Assembly: GCA_903789505.1 (NCBI GenBank)
Contig: CAIFEU010000011.1
Coordinates: forward strand, 1 to 18,018
Direction of reading: 5' to 3'
Length of the DNA stretch: 18,018 bases
Source: an uncultured Coriobacteriales bacterium
GTDB lineage: Bacteria > Actinomycetota > Coriobacteriia > Coriobacteriales > UMGS124
A program made the translations under genes and the position numbers. Positions 1-6,433 of the stretch are shown here, one piece after another. How positions within the stretch are numbered: the stretch's first letter is position 1; each line of letters opens with the position of its first letter. Below the pieces are notes generated by a model. That model saw only the letters and a list, made by a program, of their open reading frames with translations, did no database searches and was not told where the DNA came from.

Positions 1-1462
1 GGACGTCCTGCAGGTGCTCGTCGTCGAAGTCCATGTCGATATCGGGCATCTCGGAGCGCTGGGGCGAGAGGAACCTCTCGAACATCAGGCCGTTCTGCAG
101 CGGGTCGAAGTTGGTGATGTTCATGGCGTAGGCCACGATGGCGCCGGCCGCCGAGCCACGGCCCGGGCCCACGCCGATGCCATTGTCCTTGGCCCACTGC
201 ACGTAGTCCTGGACGATGAGGAAGTAGTTCGCGAACCCCTTGTCGCAGATGATCTTGTACTCGTACTCGAAGCGCTCCTGCACGTTGATGCCGTTGATGA
301 CGACGTTGCGCCAGTCGTCGCCGTAGCGGCGCGCCAAGCCCCTCTCGCACTCGTCGCGGAAGCGCTGCTCGGCCGTCTCGCCCGGCTTGAGGCCAGGGTA
401 GCTGGGCAGGTACATCTGCGTCCAGTCAATCTCGTAGTTGCACTTGGCTGCGACCTCGAGCGTGTTGTCGCACGCCTCGGGAATCCACGAGAAGAGCTCG
501 CGCATCTCGGCCTCGCTCTTCATGTAGAACTCGGTGCCCTCCATGCGCATGCGGTTGGGGTCGTCGAGCGTCGTCGCCTTGCCGATGCACGACATGATGT
601 CCTGCGTGGGGGCGTCGTCGCGCGTGAGGTAGTGGAAGTCGTTGGTCGCCACGACCTTGATGTCCAGCTCGCGCGCAATCCTGACGAGCTCCTCGTCGAG
701 GCTGCGGTCGTTCCAGCCGTTGCGGAACGTCAGCCCGTGGTCCTGGATCTCCATGTAGAAGTCGTCGCCGAAGACGTCCTGGAACGTGCGCGCCCACTCG
801 CGCGCGCCCTGCAGGTCGTTGTCCAGGACGTGCTGCTGGATGATTCCCTGCACGCACGCACTCTGGCAGATGATGCCCTCGTGGTACTCGCGCAGCATCG
901 CCAGCGTCGTGCGCGGCTTGTAGTACATCATCTCGTGGCCGGCGGCCTTGGACATGCACCTGATCAGGTTCACGTAGCCGGTCTCGTTCTTGGCGAGCAG
1001 GATCAGGTGGTAGCGCACCTGCTTGGTGCCGCGGTCGATGCAGTCGTCGGTGATGAAGTACGCCTCGCAACCGAAGATCGGCTTGACCTTGAGGTTGGGA
1101 CGGTTTGCCTGCACCTGCGCCAGGTCGTTGCCCGACTCCCCCCAGATCTGCACGTCGCGCTCCCACTGCGCGTGAACGGCGTCGTGGTAGTCGACGTCGG
1201 GCGCGTCGGGCGCGGGCTCCTCAAGGTCCCAGCCCTTCTTGAAGTGCTCGCAGTCGGTGCGCCACTGCTTCATGCGCGGCGTGGCGTCGTTGTACTTGCG
1301 GCACTCCAGGTCGAGGTTCGGGATGCCGAACATGTACCCGTGGTCGGTGAGGGCCACGGCCGGCATGCCGAACTCCACCGCCCGCTTGACCATGTCCGGG
1401 ATGCGCGTGCAGCCATCGAGGATGGAGAAGTCGGAGTGGTTGTGCAGATGGACGAACGCCAT
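1..1462 (-). CDS. dnaE: DNA polymerase III subunit alpha, N-terminal part (cut by window edge)
   Basis: Replicative polymerase catalytic subunit, cytoplasmic. The first 487 residues are present. The protein opens with the PHP-domain signature VHLHNHSDFSILDG (residues 4-17) and reaches the polymerase active-site motif PDIDMDF (residues 473-479, bases 26-46), whose aspartates bind the catalytic metals in family C polymerases. The PGRGSAAG motif lies just before it. The ATG at 1460-1462 is preceded by an AGGGGG ribosome-binding site. Between the conserved segment around YMFGIPNL and VKPIFGCEAYF there is an insertion of about 65 residues rich in charged and aromatic residues that the E. coli protein lacks. 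The gene follows cpsB on the same strand after a 434-base gap, so it probably has its own promoter. Identification is secure; the C-terminal two thirds lie outside the window. Confidence 0.97.
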   Translation of the reverse strand, partial: MAFVHLHNHSDFSILDGCTRIPDMVKRAVEFGMPAVALTDHGYMFGIPNLDLECRKYNDATPRMKQWRTDCEHFKKGWDLEEPAPDAPDVDYHDAVHAQWERDVQIWGESGNDLAQVQANRPNLKVKPIFGCEAYFITDDCIDRGTKQVRYHLILLAKNETGYVNLIRCMSKAAGHEMMYYKPRTTLAMLREYHEGIICQSACVQGIIQQHVLDNDLQGAREWARTFQDVFGDDFYMEIQDHGLTFRNGWNDRSLDEELVRIARELDIKVVATNDFHYLTRDDAPTQDIMSCIGKATTLDDPNRMRMEGTEFYMKSEAEMRELFSWIPEACDNTLEVAAKCNYEIDWTQMYLPSYPGLKPGETAEQRFRDECERGLARRYGDDWRNVVINGINVQERFEYEYKIICDKGFANYFLIVQDYVQWAKDNGIGVGPGRGSAAGAIVAYAMNITNFDPLQNGLMFERFLSPQRSEMPDIDMDFDDEHLQDV

Positions 1463-1896
1463 GCGATACCCCCTGGAGATGACGCCGGACGGGCATGCCG
1501 CGCCGAGGGGCCCGCCGCCCGCGCCCGCCTGCCTGCGACGGCGACCCGCGCCCCACGCGCCCCTGGCGGGAAGGCGCCCACGGACGCATGTCGCGTCCCC
1601 CGAAGCCCCTCGAAACCGAGCCTTGCGATCGAACGTTGTCGTGTTGGTGAAAGACTAGGATAGCGCCGCGCGGACCCGAAGTTGTGTCCGGGGTTTGGAC
1701 GGGGGCCGGGCGGCCCGCCGGACGCGACGGCTCGCGGCGGGACGGGGCAAGCGGCGGAGCGCTCGCGTCCCGGTAGGCGCGCGGACGGGCGACAAGCGCG
1801 CGCCTGCGACGGCGTGCGTGCGCCCACGCGGGCGGGCCAGCTTCGGTCAGCCAAAGCCGCCCGAGGCGCCCGAGGGGCACCCCCTAGCGCAGTGGC
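1463..1896 (-). other. Non-coding gap between cpsB and dnaE
   Basis: No convincing gene on either strand. The open frames here are GC-driven and lack ribosome-binding sites and recognisable protein sequence. On the minus strand a possible -10 (TATCCT, 1657-1662) could serve dnaE, with a poor -35 (ACAACT, 1680-1685) 17 bases upstream; this is a weak guess. The dnaE ribosome-binding site lies just before 1462. I see no hairpin with a T-run after cpsB. Confidence 0.35.
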
Positions 1897-2541
1897 TCAG
1901 CGGGCGTCGAGCGGGAACTTCCTGACGGCCTTGGCGAGGCTGGCGTAGTGGCGCACGTTGTGCGCGTCGCTCGCGATGTAGGAGTAGAGCCCCAGCTTGA
2001 AGAGGCGCTTGGCGGGCCGCTTCTCCTTGCCGAAGCGGCCCCCGTCGATGAAGTCGGCCGAGGCCTGCAGCCTGCAGCCCATCCGCACCAGGTCCTCGGC
2101 GATGCCCGGGTCGTCCTGTATCGCCCGGTAGCGCTCGGGGTGGGCAATGATCACGTCGTAGCCCATCCCCTGCAGCTCGAAGATCGTCCGCTCGTACTCC
2201 TCGAAGTCGTAGCCGGTGCACATGGTGTCGAGCTCGAGCAGGAACTCGTTGGACCCCTCAAAGGCGAGGCGCGGCGCCCACTGCTCGACGCCCAGCTCGA
2301 CCAGCTTGCGATGCGCCACCTCGAACCCCATGGTCAGCGGCATCCCGTCGGCGCGGAGCTTGAGCTCGCGAAACGCGGCCCACATCGCGTCGAAGTCGAA
2401 GTACGGGTCGCGGCAGTGCGGCGTGCACACGATCGACGTCACGCCGGCGTCGCGCGCCGCGCGCAGCATCGCGAGGCTCTCGTCCATGTCGCGCGCGCCG
2501 TCGTCGACCCCGGGGAGGATGTGGCAGTGGATGTCCCTCAT
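1897..2541 (-). CDS. cpsB: CpsB/YwqE-type protein-tyrosine phosphatase (PHP fold)
   Basis: Manganese-dependent phosphatase that removes phosphate from the tyrosine-rich tail of the CpsD-type kinase, so controlling capsule or exopolysaccharide export; cytoplasmic. The N-terminus carries the family metal-binding motif DIHCHILPGVDDGA (residues 3-16), followed by TPHC near residue 41 and a later AHPERY segment, all typical of the CpsB/CapC/YwqE family. Its 214 residues are somewhat short for a family usually near 250. The ATG at 2539-2541 follows a GGAAGGGG ribosome-binding site. It lies 104 bases after cpsD on the same strand and is the last gene of the polysaccharide-control cluster. PHP sequences also occur in histidinol phosphatases, but the HCHILPGVDDG signature and the kinase neighbour favour CpsB. 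Confidence 0.92.
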   Translation of the reverse strand: MRDIHCHILPGVDDGARDMDESLAMLRAARDAGVTSIVCTPHCRDPYFDFDAMWAAFRELKLRADGMPLTMGFEVAHRKLVELGVEQWAPRLAFEGSNEFLLELDTMCTGYDFEEYERTIFELQGMGYDVIIAHPERYRAIQDDPGIAEDLVRMGCRLQASADFIDGGRFGKEKRPAKRLFKLGLYSYIASDAHNVRHYASLAKAVRKFPLDAR

Positions 2542-2645
2542 GCGATGCCCCTTCCTCGCTCGTCCCGATGACCCGCCGCGCCCGCCGGCGCGCGACAGCG
2601 GCAGGAATCCCGTGCCGCCAGCGCGGGGCTCGTCCCGAGCGCGCC

Positions 2646-3407
2646 CTACCTGTCGTAACGCGAGTAGTGCGCCCCAGTCGGGGCGGGCTCGGCCTTGCCG
2701 CCCCTCTTGCCTTTGCTCTTGGGGCTTTTGACCTTCGTGCCGTCCTCGCGGTAGTAGGAGCTGTAGTACTGCTCGCTCTTGTCCGCCTCGCAGAACGTCA
2801 TCACGGCGCCGATCACGTTAGCGTTTGCCTTCTTCAGCTGATCGTAGGCGTTCTTGAGCTCGTCGCGGCGCACGAAGTTCTGGCGTACCACCAGCAGGGT
2901 GCCGTCCACCGCGCCGCTCACGACGGCGGCGTCGACGAAGGTCGACAGCGGCGGCGTGTCGACGACCACGTACCCGTAGTCCTTCTTGAGGTCCTCAATC
3001 AGGTTGATGAAGCGCTGCGACGAGAGGATGTCGACGGGGTTGGGGATGTACGGCTCGCAGTCGAGCAGGTACACGCCCGAGATGGGCGTGGTCAGCACCG
3101 CCTCCGACGCCTTGACGGCGCCGGCGAGCACCGAGTAGACGCCCGACCGGCCGTGAACGCCCAGGATGCCCCCGAGCGAGCGGCGGCGCATGTCGCACTC
3201 AACGAGCACGACCCGCTGGCCGCCCTGTGCCATGGCCTTGGCGAGCAGCACCGCCAGCGACGACTTGCCTTCGTTGGGAGCCGACGAGGTGACCTCGACG
3301 CTGCGAATCGGGTTGTCGACGGAGGCGAACTGGATGTTGGTCGCCAGCGTCTTTGCCGCGTTGTCGAGCAGCGCATCGTCGGCGGTAATCTGGACGTGCC
3401 TGGCCAT
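2646..3407 (-). CDS. cpsD: CpsD/CapB-family tyrosine-protein kinase
   Basis: BY-kinase that autophosphorylates on C-terminal tyrosines and, with its membrane activator CpsC, regulates polysaccharide polymerisation and export. Visible motifs are Walker A (SSAPNEGKSS, residues 41-50), Walker A' (VVLVECDMRR, 66-75) and Walker B (YVVVDTPP, 146-153). The tail holds tyrosines 214, 215, 218, 219, 248 and 251, the expected autophosphorylation cluster, with a Lys/Gly-rich stretch between. There is no membrane segment, so this is the split Gram-positive arrangement with CpsC as a separate protein. At 253 residues it is normal for the family. The ATG at 3405-3407 starts two bases after the cpsC stop; its AAGGAGG ribosome-binding site lies inside the end of cpsC, so the two are surely co-transcribed and probably translationally coupled. 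Confidence 0.95.
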   Translation of the reverse strand: MARHVQITADDALLDNAAKTLATNIQFASVDNPIRSVEVTSSAPNEGKSSLAVLLAKAMAQGGQRVVLVECDMRRRSLGGILGVHGRSGVYSVLAGAVKASEAVLTTPISGVYLLDCEPYIPNPVDILSSQRFINLIEDLKKDYGYVVVDTPPLSTFVDAAVVSGAVDGTLLVVRQNFVRRDELKNAYDQLKKANANVIGAVMTFCEADKSEQYYSSYYREDGTKVKSPKSKGKRGGKAEPAPTGAHYSRYDR

Positions 3408-3409
3408 GG

Positions 3410-4069
3410 TTACCTGGCCTCCTTCGCAACGGGGATGCGACCGACGACGGGCAGGCCGGTGAGCGCCTCGACGTCCTCGTGATCGCGGACCTTGGTGTTG
3501 AGCGTGTCGGCGAGCACGACAATCGCGATGGCCACGAACATCCCCGCCAGGAACGCGACCGCGGTGTACAGCACACGGTTGGGCCCGGAGGGCGAGGAGG
3601 GCGCCACCGCCTCGTCGATCGAGTTGACCCCCTCGACGTTCATCACGCTGCTCGCGATTGAGGAGACCGCGTCGACCATGCCGTTGGCGATGTCCGCCGC
3701 CGTGCTCGCGGAGGTTCCCGTGACGGAGAGCGTGATGACGCGCGACGTCGTGGAGCTGTCGACCGAGACGTCGTAGTCGGAGATGCTCGACAGGCCAAGC
3801 GAGTCGGCGGTCTGCTTGGCGACGCGGTCGCTCTTGAGCAGCGTGGCGACGTCGTTTGAGACCATCTGCGAGGCGGACAGGTCGCTGTACATCGTGCTGT
3901 TCGAGGAGCTGTCCTGTTTGACCAGGACGTACATGCTCGTGGTCGCCGTGTACTTGTCGGGCATCAGAAACACGCTGTACAGCCCCACCAGCACCGCACA
4001 GACGATGGGGAGCACGATCACCAGTGCGATGTGCTTCCTAATCAGCCTGAGGAGGTCGAGAATCGTCAT
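3410..4069 (-). CDS. cpsC: CpsC/Wzz-family chain-length determinant and kinase activator
   Basis: Membrane protein that sets polysaccharide chain length and activates the CpsD kinase. Two membrane segments (about 14-35 and 166-188) flank an external Ser/Thr/Asp-rich domain. A Pro-containing stretch (APSSPSGPN, 156-164) just before the second segment is typical of Wzz proteins. The short cytoplasmic tail after residue 189 (VRDHEDVEALTGLPVVGRIP) resembles the segment that docks on the kinase. At 219 residues it matches Gram-positive CpsC. The ATG at 4067-4069 is preceded by GGAGAAAGGA. It lies 162 bases after the sugar transferase stop and two bases before cpsD on the same strand. Confidence 0.94.
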   Translation of the reverse strand: MTILDLLRLIRKHIALVIVLPIVCAVLVGLYSVFLMPDKYTATTSMYVLVKQDSSSNSTMYSDLSASQMVSNDVATLLKSDRVAKQTADSLGLSSISDYDVSVDSSTTSRVITLSVTGTSASTAADIANGMVDAVSSIASSVMNVEGVNSIDEAVAPSSPSGPNRVLYTAVAFLAGMFVAIAIVVLADTLNTKVRDHEDVEALTGLPVVGRIPVAKEAR

Positions 4070-4231
4070 CTAGCTCTCGTGTCCTTTCTCCGGACTCTCT
4101 CGAAACGGGCCTCGTGCGTCGCGCGACACGCCGGCGACCCCCGTGCGCGTCCCGCCGGGGCAGCGAGGCGCGACATGCGCTGCATGCTCCCGGGCTCACG
4201 CCGCACGCGGGCGGCGCGCCGGCAGCGCTGG

Positions 4232-5194
4232 TCAGTGCCCCTGCGCCGTCAGCATGCACCCGACCGTCTGCACTATTAGCTTAAAATCGGACCACACGCC
4301 ACACTTGCGAATGTAGAGCAGGTCAAGCTCCATCCAATCATCGAACGAGATTGAGTCGCGGTTGCGCCGCGTCTGCCAGTAGCACGTCATGCCCTGCTTG
4401 ACGAGGAGGCGCTCCCGCTGGCGCGGCGTGTACTGCTCCACCTCACGCGGCAGCGCGGGACGCGGCCCCACCAGCGTGAGCTCGCCCTTCAGGACGTTGA
4501 CGAACTGGGGCAGCTCGTCGAACGACACCTTGCGCAGGAACCGCCCCACCCTGGTGATGCGGGGGTCGTCGGCAATCTTGAACACCGGTCCCGACTTCTC
4601 GTTGAGGTACTCGAGCTGGGGCAGCATCTCCTCGGCGTTCGAGCACATGCTGCGGAACTTATACATGTCGAACTCACGCCCGTCGCGGCCGACGCGGCGC
4701 TGGCGGAAGATAACGGGGCCCGAGGGGTCGTCGACCTTGATGGCGATGGCGATTCCCAGGTACAGCCACGAGAGCAGGACCAGCGCGCACACGCTGACGA
4801 CGATGTCCGCCGAGCGCTTGACGAAGCGGTACCCCAGCCGGTGATGGCGCAGGCGCATCGCCGCCTCGAGCGTACCGTCGTCGTCCGCGCACGCAGGGCG
4901 TGCCACCCGGCCCACGAGGGCGGGAGCAAAGACGGTAGCAGTGCGGCGCGCCTCACGCGGGCGCCTGCCAATGCGGGTACCCCTCACGGTCCTGTTGGGC
5001 CGGGCCTCGTGGACCTGCGTTGCGGACGTCGGGGAAGCTCCTCCGACGGGGCCGTCCTCACGGGAGAGCGTCTCCGTGTCGTCATCCCGCGGAGCGTCCA
5101 TCTGAGATGCAGCGCTCACAACGCGCGACACGAAGCCCCCCCCCAGCACATTTTTCTTCTTCGGACGATGAGACGGCAGCGGAGTCGCGTTCAT
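4232..5194 (-). CDS. Undecaprenyl-phosphate sugar-1-phosphate transferase (start uncertain)
   Basis: Initiating transferase that moves a sugar phosphate from a UDP-sugar to undecaprenyl phosphate, the first step of polysaccharide repeat assembly at the inner membrane. The core (bases 4232-4858, 208 residues) has a hydrophobic helix after KRSADIV, then FRQRRVGRDG, MYKFRSM, DDPRITRVGRFLRK, the Asp-Glu active-site motif SFDELPQF, LVGPRPALPREV and GMTCYWQ, all standard for the bacterial sugar transferase family. The start is unclear. The ATG at 5194 gives 320 residues but has no good ribosome-binding site. The ATG at 4858 (after GAGGCGG) would leave just the core. The frame is also open to 5329. 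The region upstream of 4858 is hydrophilic, Arg/Ala-rich and less codon-biased than the core, and it contains a G9 run (5136-5144). The best initiation signal (ATG 5258) is in another frame. Which sugar is transferred cannot be told. Confidence 0.88.
   Translation of the reverse strand: MNATPLPSHRPKKKNVLGGGFVSRVVSAASQMDAPRDDDTETLSREDGPVGGASPTSATQVHEARPNRTVRGTRIGRRPREARRTATVFAPALVGRVARPACADDDGTLEAAMRLRHHRLGYRFVKRSADIVVSVCALVLLSWLYLGIAIAIKVDDPSGPVIFRQRRVGRDGREFDMYKFRSMCSNAEEMLPQLEYLNEKSGPVFKIADDPRITRVGRFLRKVSFDELPQFVNVLKGELTLVGPRPALPREVEQYTPRQRERLLVKQGMTCYWQTRRNRDSISFDDWMELDLLYIRKCGVWSDFKLIVQTVGCMLTAQGH
5136..5144 (-). repeat. G9 homopolymer in the 5' part of the sugar transferase gene
   Basis: Nine consecutive C on the plus strand, read as nine G in the coding strand, inside the open frame upstream of the conserved transferase core. 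Mononucleotide G tracts of this length are known slippage sites in phase-variable surface genes of other bacteria. Here loss of one G would join the frame beginning at ATG 5258 to the transferase frame. Whether it varies is unknown. Confidence 0.6.
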
Positions 5195-5255
5195 CGCAAG
5201 AGGGGCTCTGCCGACCGAGTCGCGCCGCGCGCGGCGTCCTGTCGACGTGAAACGC

Positions 5256-5272
5256 CATTGCCCCATCCTCCC
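5256..5272 (-). promoter_or_regulatory. Strong ribosome-binding site and ATG out of frame with the transferase
   Basis: GGGAGG (5267-5272) lies 8 bases before an ATG (5256-5258), the best-spaced translation start between the promoter and the transferase core. The frame from this ATG runs about 58 codons, through the G9 tract, to a TGA at 5082. It is one base out of register with the transferase. An in-frame ATG at 5266 abuts the GGGAGG directly and is too close for normal use. Confidence 0.45.
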
Positions 5273-5341
5273 GCTGATTGCGGTCCGCCACGTCCCGAGC
5301 GAGGGCAGTGGGGACCATCCCGCTGCCAATACGTGGAGATG

Positions 5342-5375
5342 ATTATATGCATTCGGATTTTGTTTGCTCTAAACA
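5342..5375 (-). promoter_or_regulatory. Promoter of the polysaccharide-control cluster
   Basis: In an AT-rich patch, the minus strand carries a perfect TATAAT (5342-5347). The hexamer 17 bases upstream (AGAGCA, 5365-5370) is a poor -35, which suggests a need for an activator. That -35 is centred in an inverted repeat (TGTTT/AAACA, 5361-5365 and 5371-5375), a candidate regulator site. Transcription would start near 5335 and read into the sugar transferase, cpsC, cpsD and cpsB. Confidence 0.5.
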
Positions 5376-5603
5376 GACTGAAAGTATCCTCCGCGCACAT
5401 GCCGACGTCACACCTAGGCAAACTTCGGGGCATATCCGCAGGTTGAGGCATAGGCTCGTCCCCTCGTGACGTCTGTGCCGCCGCCGTCCGATGGGGATAG
5501 GTTGGCACAATGGCCCTTTTGTCCTCTCGCCGGATGTCGGCGCGTCGGCGGCAGGTACCCGGCGCGGGCGGCCATGAGGAAGGCGTGATGACTGACCCGA
5601 AGT
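5376..5603. other. Non-coding gap between toxin gene and polysaccharide promoter, with GACGTCAC inverted repeat
   Basis: No gene recognised. Two 8-base arms, GACGTCAC (5404-5411) and GTGACGTC (5466-5473), form a perfect inverted repeat 54 bases apart, a possible binding-site pair upstream of the polysaccharide promoter. No hairpin with a T-run follows the toxin gene, so transcription from the toxin module could continue into the polysaccharide genes. Confidence 0.3.
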
Positions 5604-5915
5604 CTATTCGACGGAATCCATCCGATCGAAGCGGTGTCGAGGGTCCTCGCGCGTGTCGCCCAGGAAGAGCATCCGCAACTGCCGCGCTTGCTCGTCCTGC
5701 TCGAGGTAGATTACTTTGTGCGTGTGCGGCACGTAGTACCATCTTAAGTCCAGCGGTGGCACGGCAGCCTCGTAGGGCGAATCATAGACGCGGAGGAGCC
5801 CCGGGTTATCGGCAACGACATCCACAGAGTGCTCGACTCTCTCATAGACGGAATCGGGTAGCACCATCAGTTGCTCGTGAAACTGTCGGGCATATAGAAC
5901 CTCGTAGGCGCTCAT
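5604..5915 (-). CDS. RelE/ParE-like type II toxin
   Basis: Small basic protein (103 residues) most likely of the RelE/ParE toxin superfamily. Visible features are an N-terminal strand then helix (YEVLYARQFHEQLMVLP), a central strand region (LDLRWYYVPHTHKVIYLEQ) and a final strand (LRMLFLGDTRED), in the usual order for the fold. Whether it is a ribosome-dependent RNase or a gyrase poison cannot be told. Its ATG (5913-5915) overlaps the antitoxin TGA by one base (TGATG), typical of coupled toxin-antitoxin operons with antitoxin first. Codon choice is less GC-biased than in neighbouring genes, consistent with acquisition. The family call rests on pattern and partner; the toxin itself diverges from the best-known members. 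Confidence 0.72.
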   Translation of the reverse strand: MSAYEVLYARQFHEQLMVLPDSVYERVEHSVDVVADNPGLLRVYDSPYEAAVPPLDLRWYYVPHTHKVIYLEQDEQARQLRMLFLGDTREDPRHRFDRMDSVE

Positions 5916-6202
5916 CAGACGTCTCTCGCACTGCGCAGCGAGCGCGACTCGGAACGTGAAACGAAATCGCCTCCCCCAAACTGCTCGAGCCCACGCCGAA
6001 CGCCATCTGCAACCCGCAAATCGTAAGACCTCGCCGCCCGTTCCTCGGGCGTCACGGCAGAGAGCTCGAAGGGTATTGCACGCTCCCGCACGACGGTTCG
6101 CGCGAAGATACCGAAGGCCGTCGACGGCGTGAGGCCAATCTCGCGGCAAACCTCTGAAAAGTCCCGCTTCAGCTCGTCATCGATGCTTATCGTCATCGAC
6201 AT
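5915..6202 (-). CDS. RelB/DinJ-family antitoxin
   Basis: Antitoxin of 95 residues. The N-terminal part (MTISIDDELKRDFSEVCREI, then GLTPSTAFGIFARTVV and IPFEL) matches the ribbon-helix-helix DNA-binding and dimerisation region of RelB/DinJ antitoxins; the rest should wrap the toxin. The ATG at 6200-6202 is preceded by GGAGG at good spacing, and upstream extensions of the frame lack such a signal. It would bind its own promoter, where a palindrome (6240-6252) overlaps the likely -10. It is co-transcribed and overlapping with the toxin gene. Composition is lower in GC than the surroundings. Confidence 0.85.
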   Translation of the reverse strand: MSMTISIDDELKRDFSEVCREIGLTPSTAFGIFARTVVRERAIPFELSAVTPEERAARSYDLRVADGVRRGLEQFGGGDFVSRSESRSLRSARDV

Positions 6203-6239
6203 GATTGCCTCCGTCTGCTCACCTTCATGGCATTTCTTA

Positions 6240-6284
6240 CGTATCATATACGCATTTACTACATGAAAATTGTTCGTATGATAT
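6240..6284 (-). promoter_or_regulatory. Promoter and operator of the toxin-antitoxin pair
   Basis: AT-rich stretch just upstream of the antitoxin. CGTAT/ATACG (6240-6244 and 6248-6252) is a perfect inverted repeat with a 3-base spacer, and a further CGTAT lies at 6275-6279. On the minus strand TATGAT, one base off the -10 consensus, sits within the palindrome; a weak TTTTCA lies 15 bases upstream. An operator over the -10 fits the autorepression usual for RelB-type antitoxins. Confidence 0.45.
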
Positions 6285-6323
6285 TCAGCACCGATTAGTC
6301 CACGCCGGTTGTCGAGGCGCACG

Positions 6324-6363
6324 AAAAGGGCGCCCGCGGGACCTCGAATCCCACGGGCGCCCT
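6324..6363 (-). terminator. Intrinsic terminator after the reductase gene
   Basis: Arms at 6327-6336 and 6354-6363 (AGGGCGCCCG/CGGGCGCCCT) pair perfectly. After one mismatch four more pairs extend the stem, and the loop is 7 bases. On the minus strand it is followed by TTTTCG. It lies about 70 bases past the reductase stop and isolates the toxin-antitoxin promoter from upstream transcription. Confidence 0.8.
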
Positions 6364-6396
6364 CGCGCCTCAGCTCGTCAGGCTATGGTCGCGCCC

Positions 6397-6420
6397 GGGA
6401 CGCCCCTTCGGGGGCGCCCC
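6397..6420 (-). other. GC-rich hairpin just after the reductase stop
   Basis: A 10-base stem with one A-C mismatch around a TTCG loop, 13 bases beyond the reductase stop. It lacks a T-run, so alone it is more likely an mRNA 3'-end stabiliser or a first part of the tandem termination region with the hairpin at 6327-6363. Confidence 0.5.
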
Positions 6421-6433
6421 TGTCTCCTACGCC

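Noticed and set aside
14..1663. Long open frame on the plus strand opposite dnaE
   Set aside because: It lies opposite conserved DnaE motifs. Its Val/Ala/Arg/His-rich product is the usual mirror of a GC-biased gene and matches nothing known.
1682..1948. Small plus-strand frame in the cpsB-dnaE gap
   Set aside because: Overlaps the cpsB 3' end, lacks a ribosome-binding site and is low-complexity.
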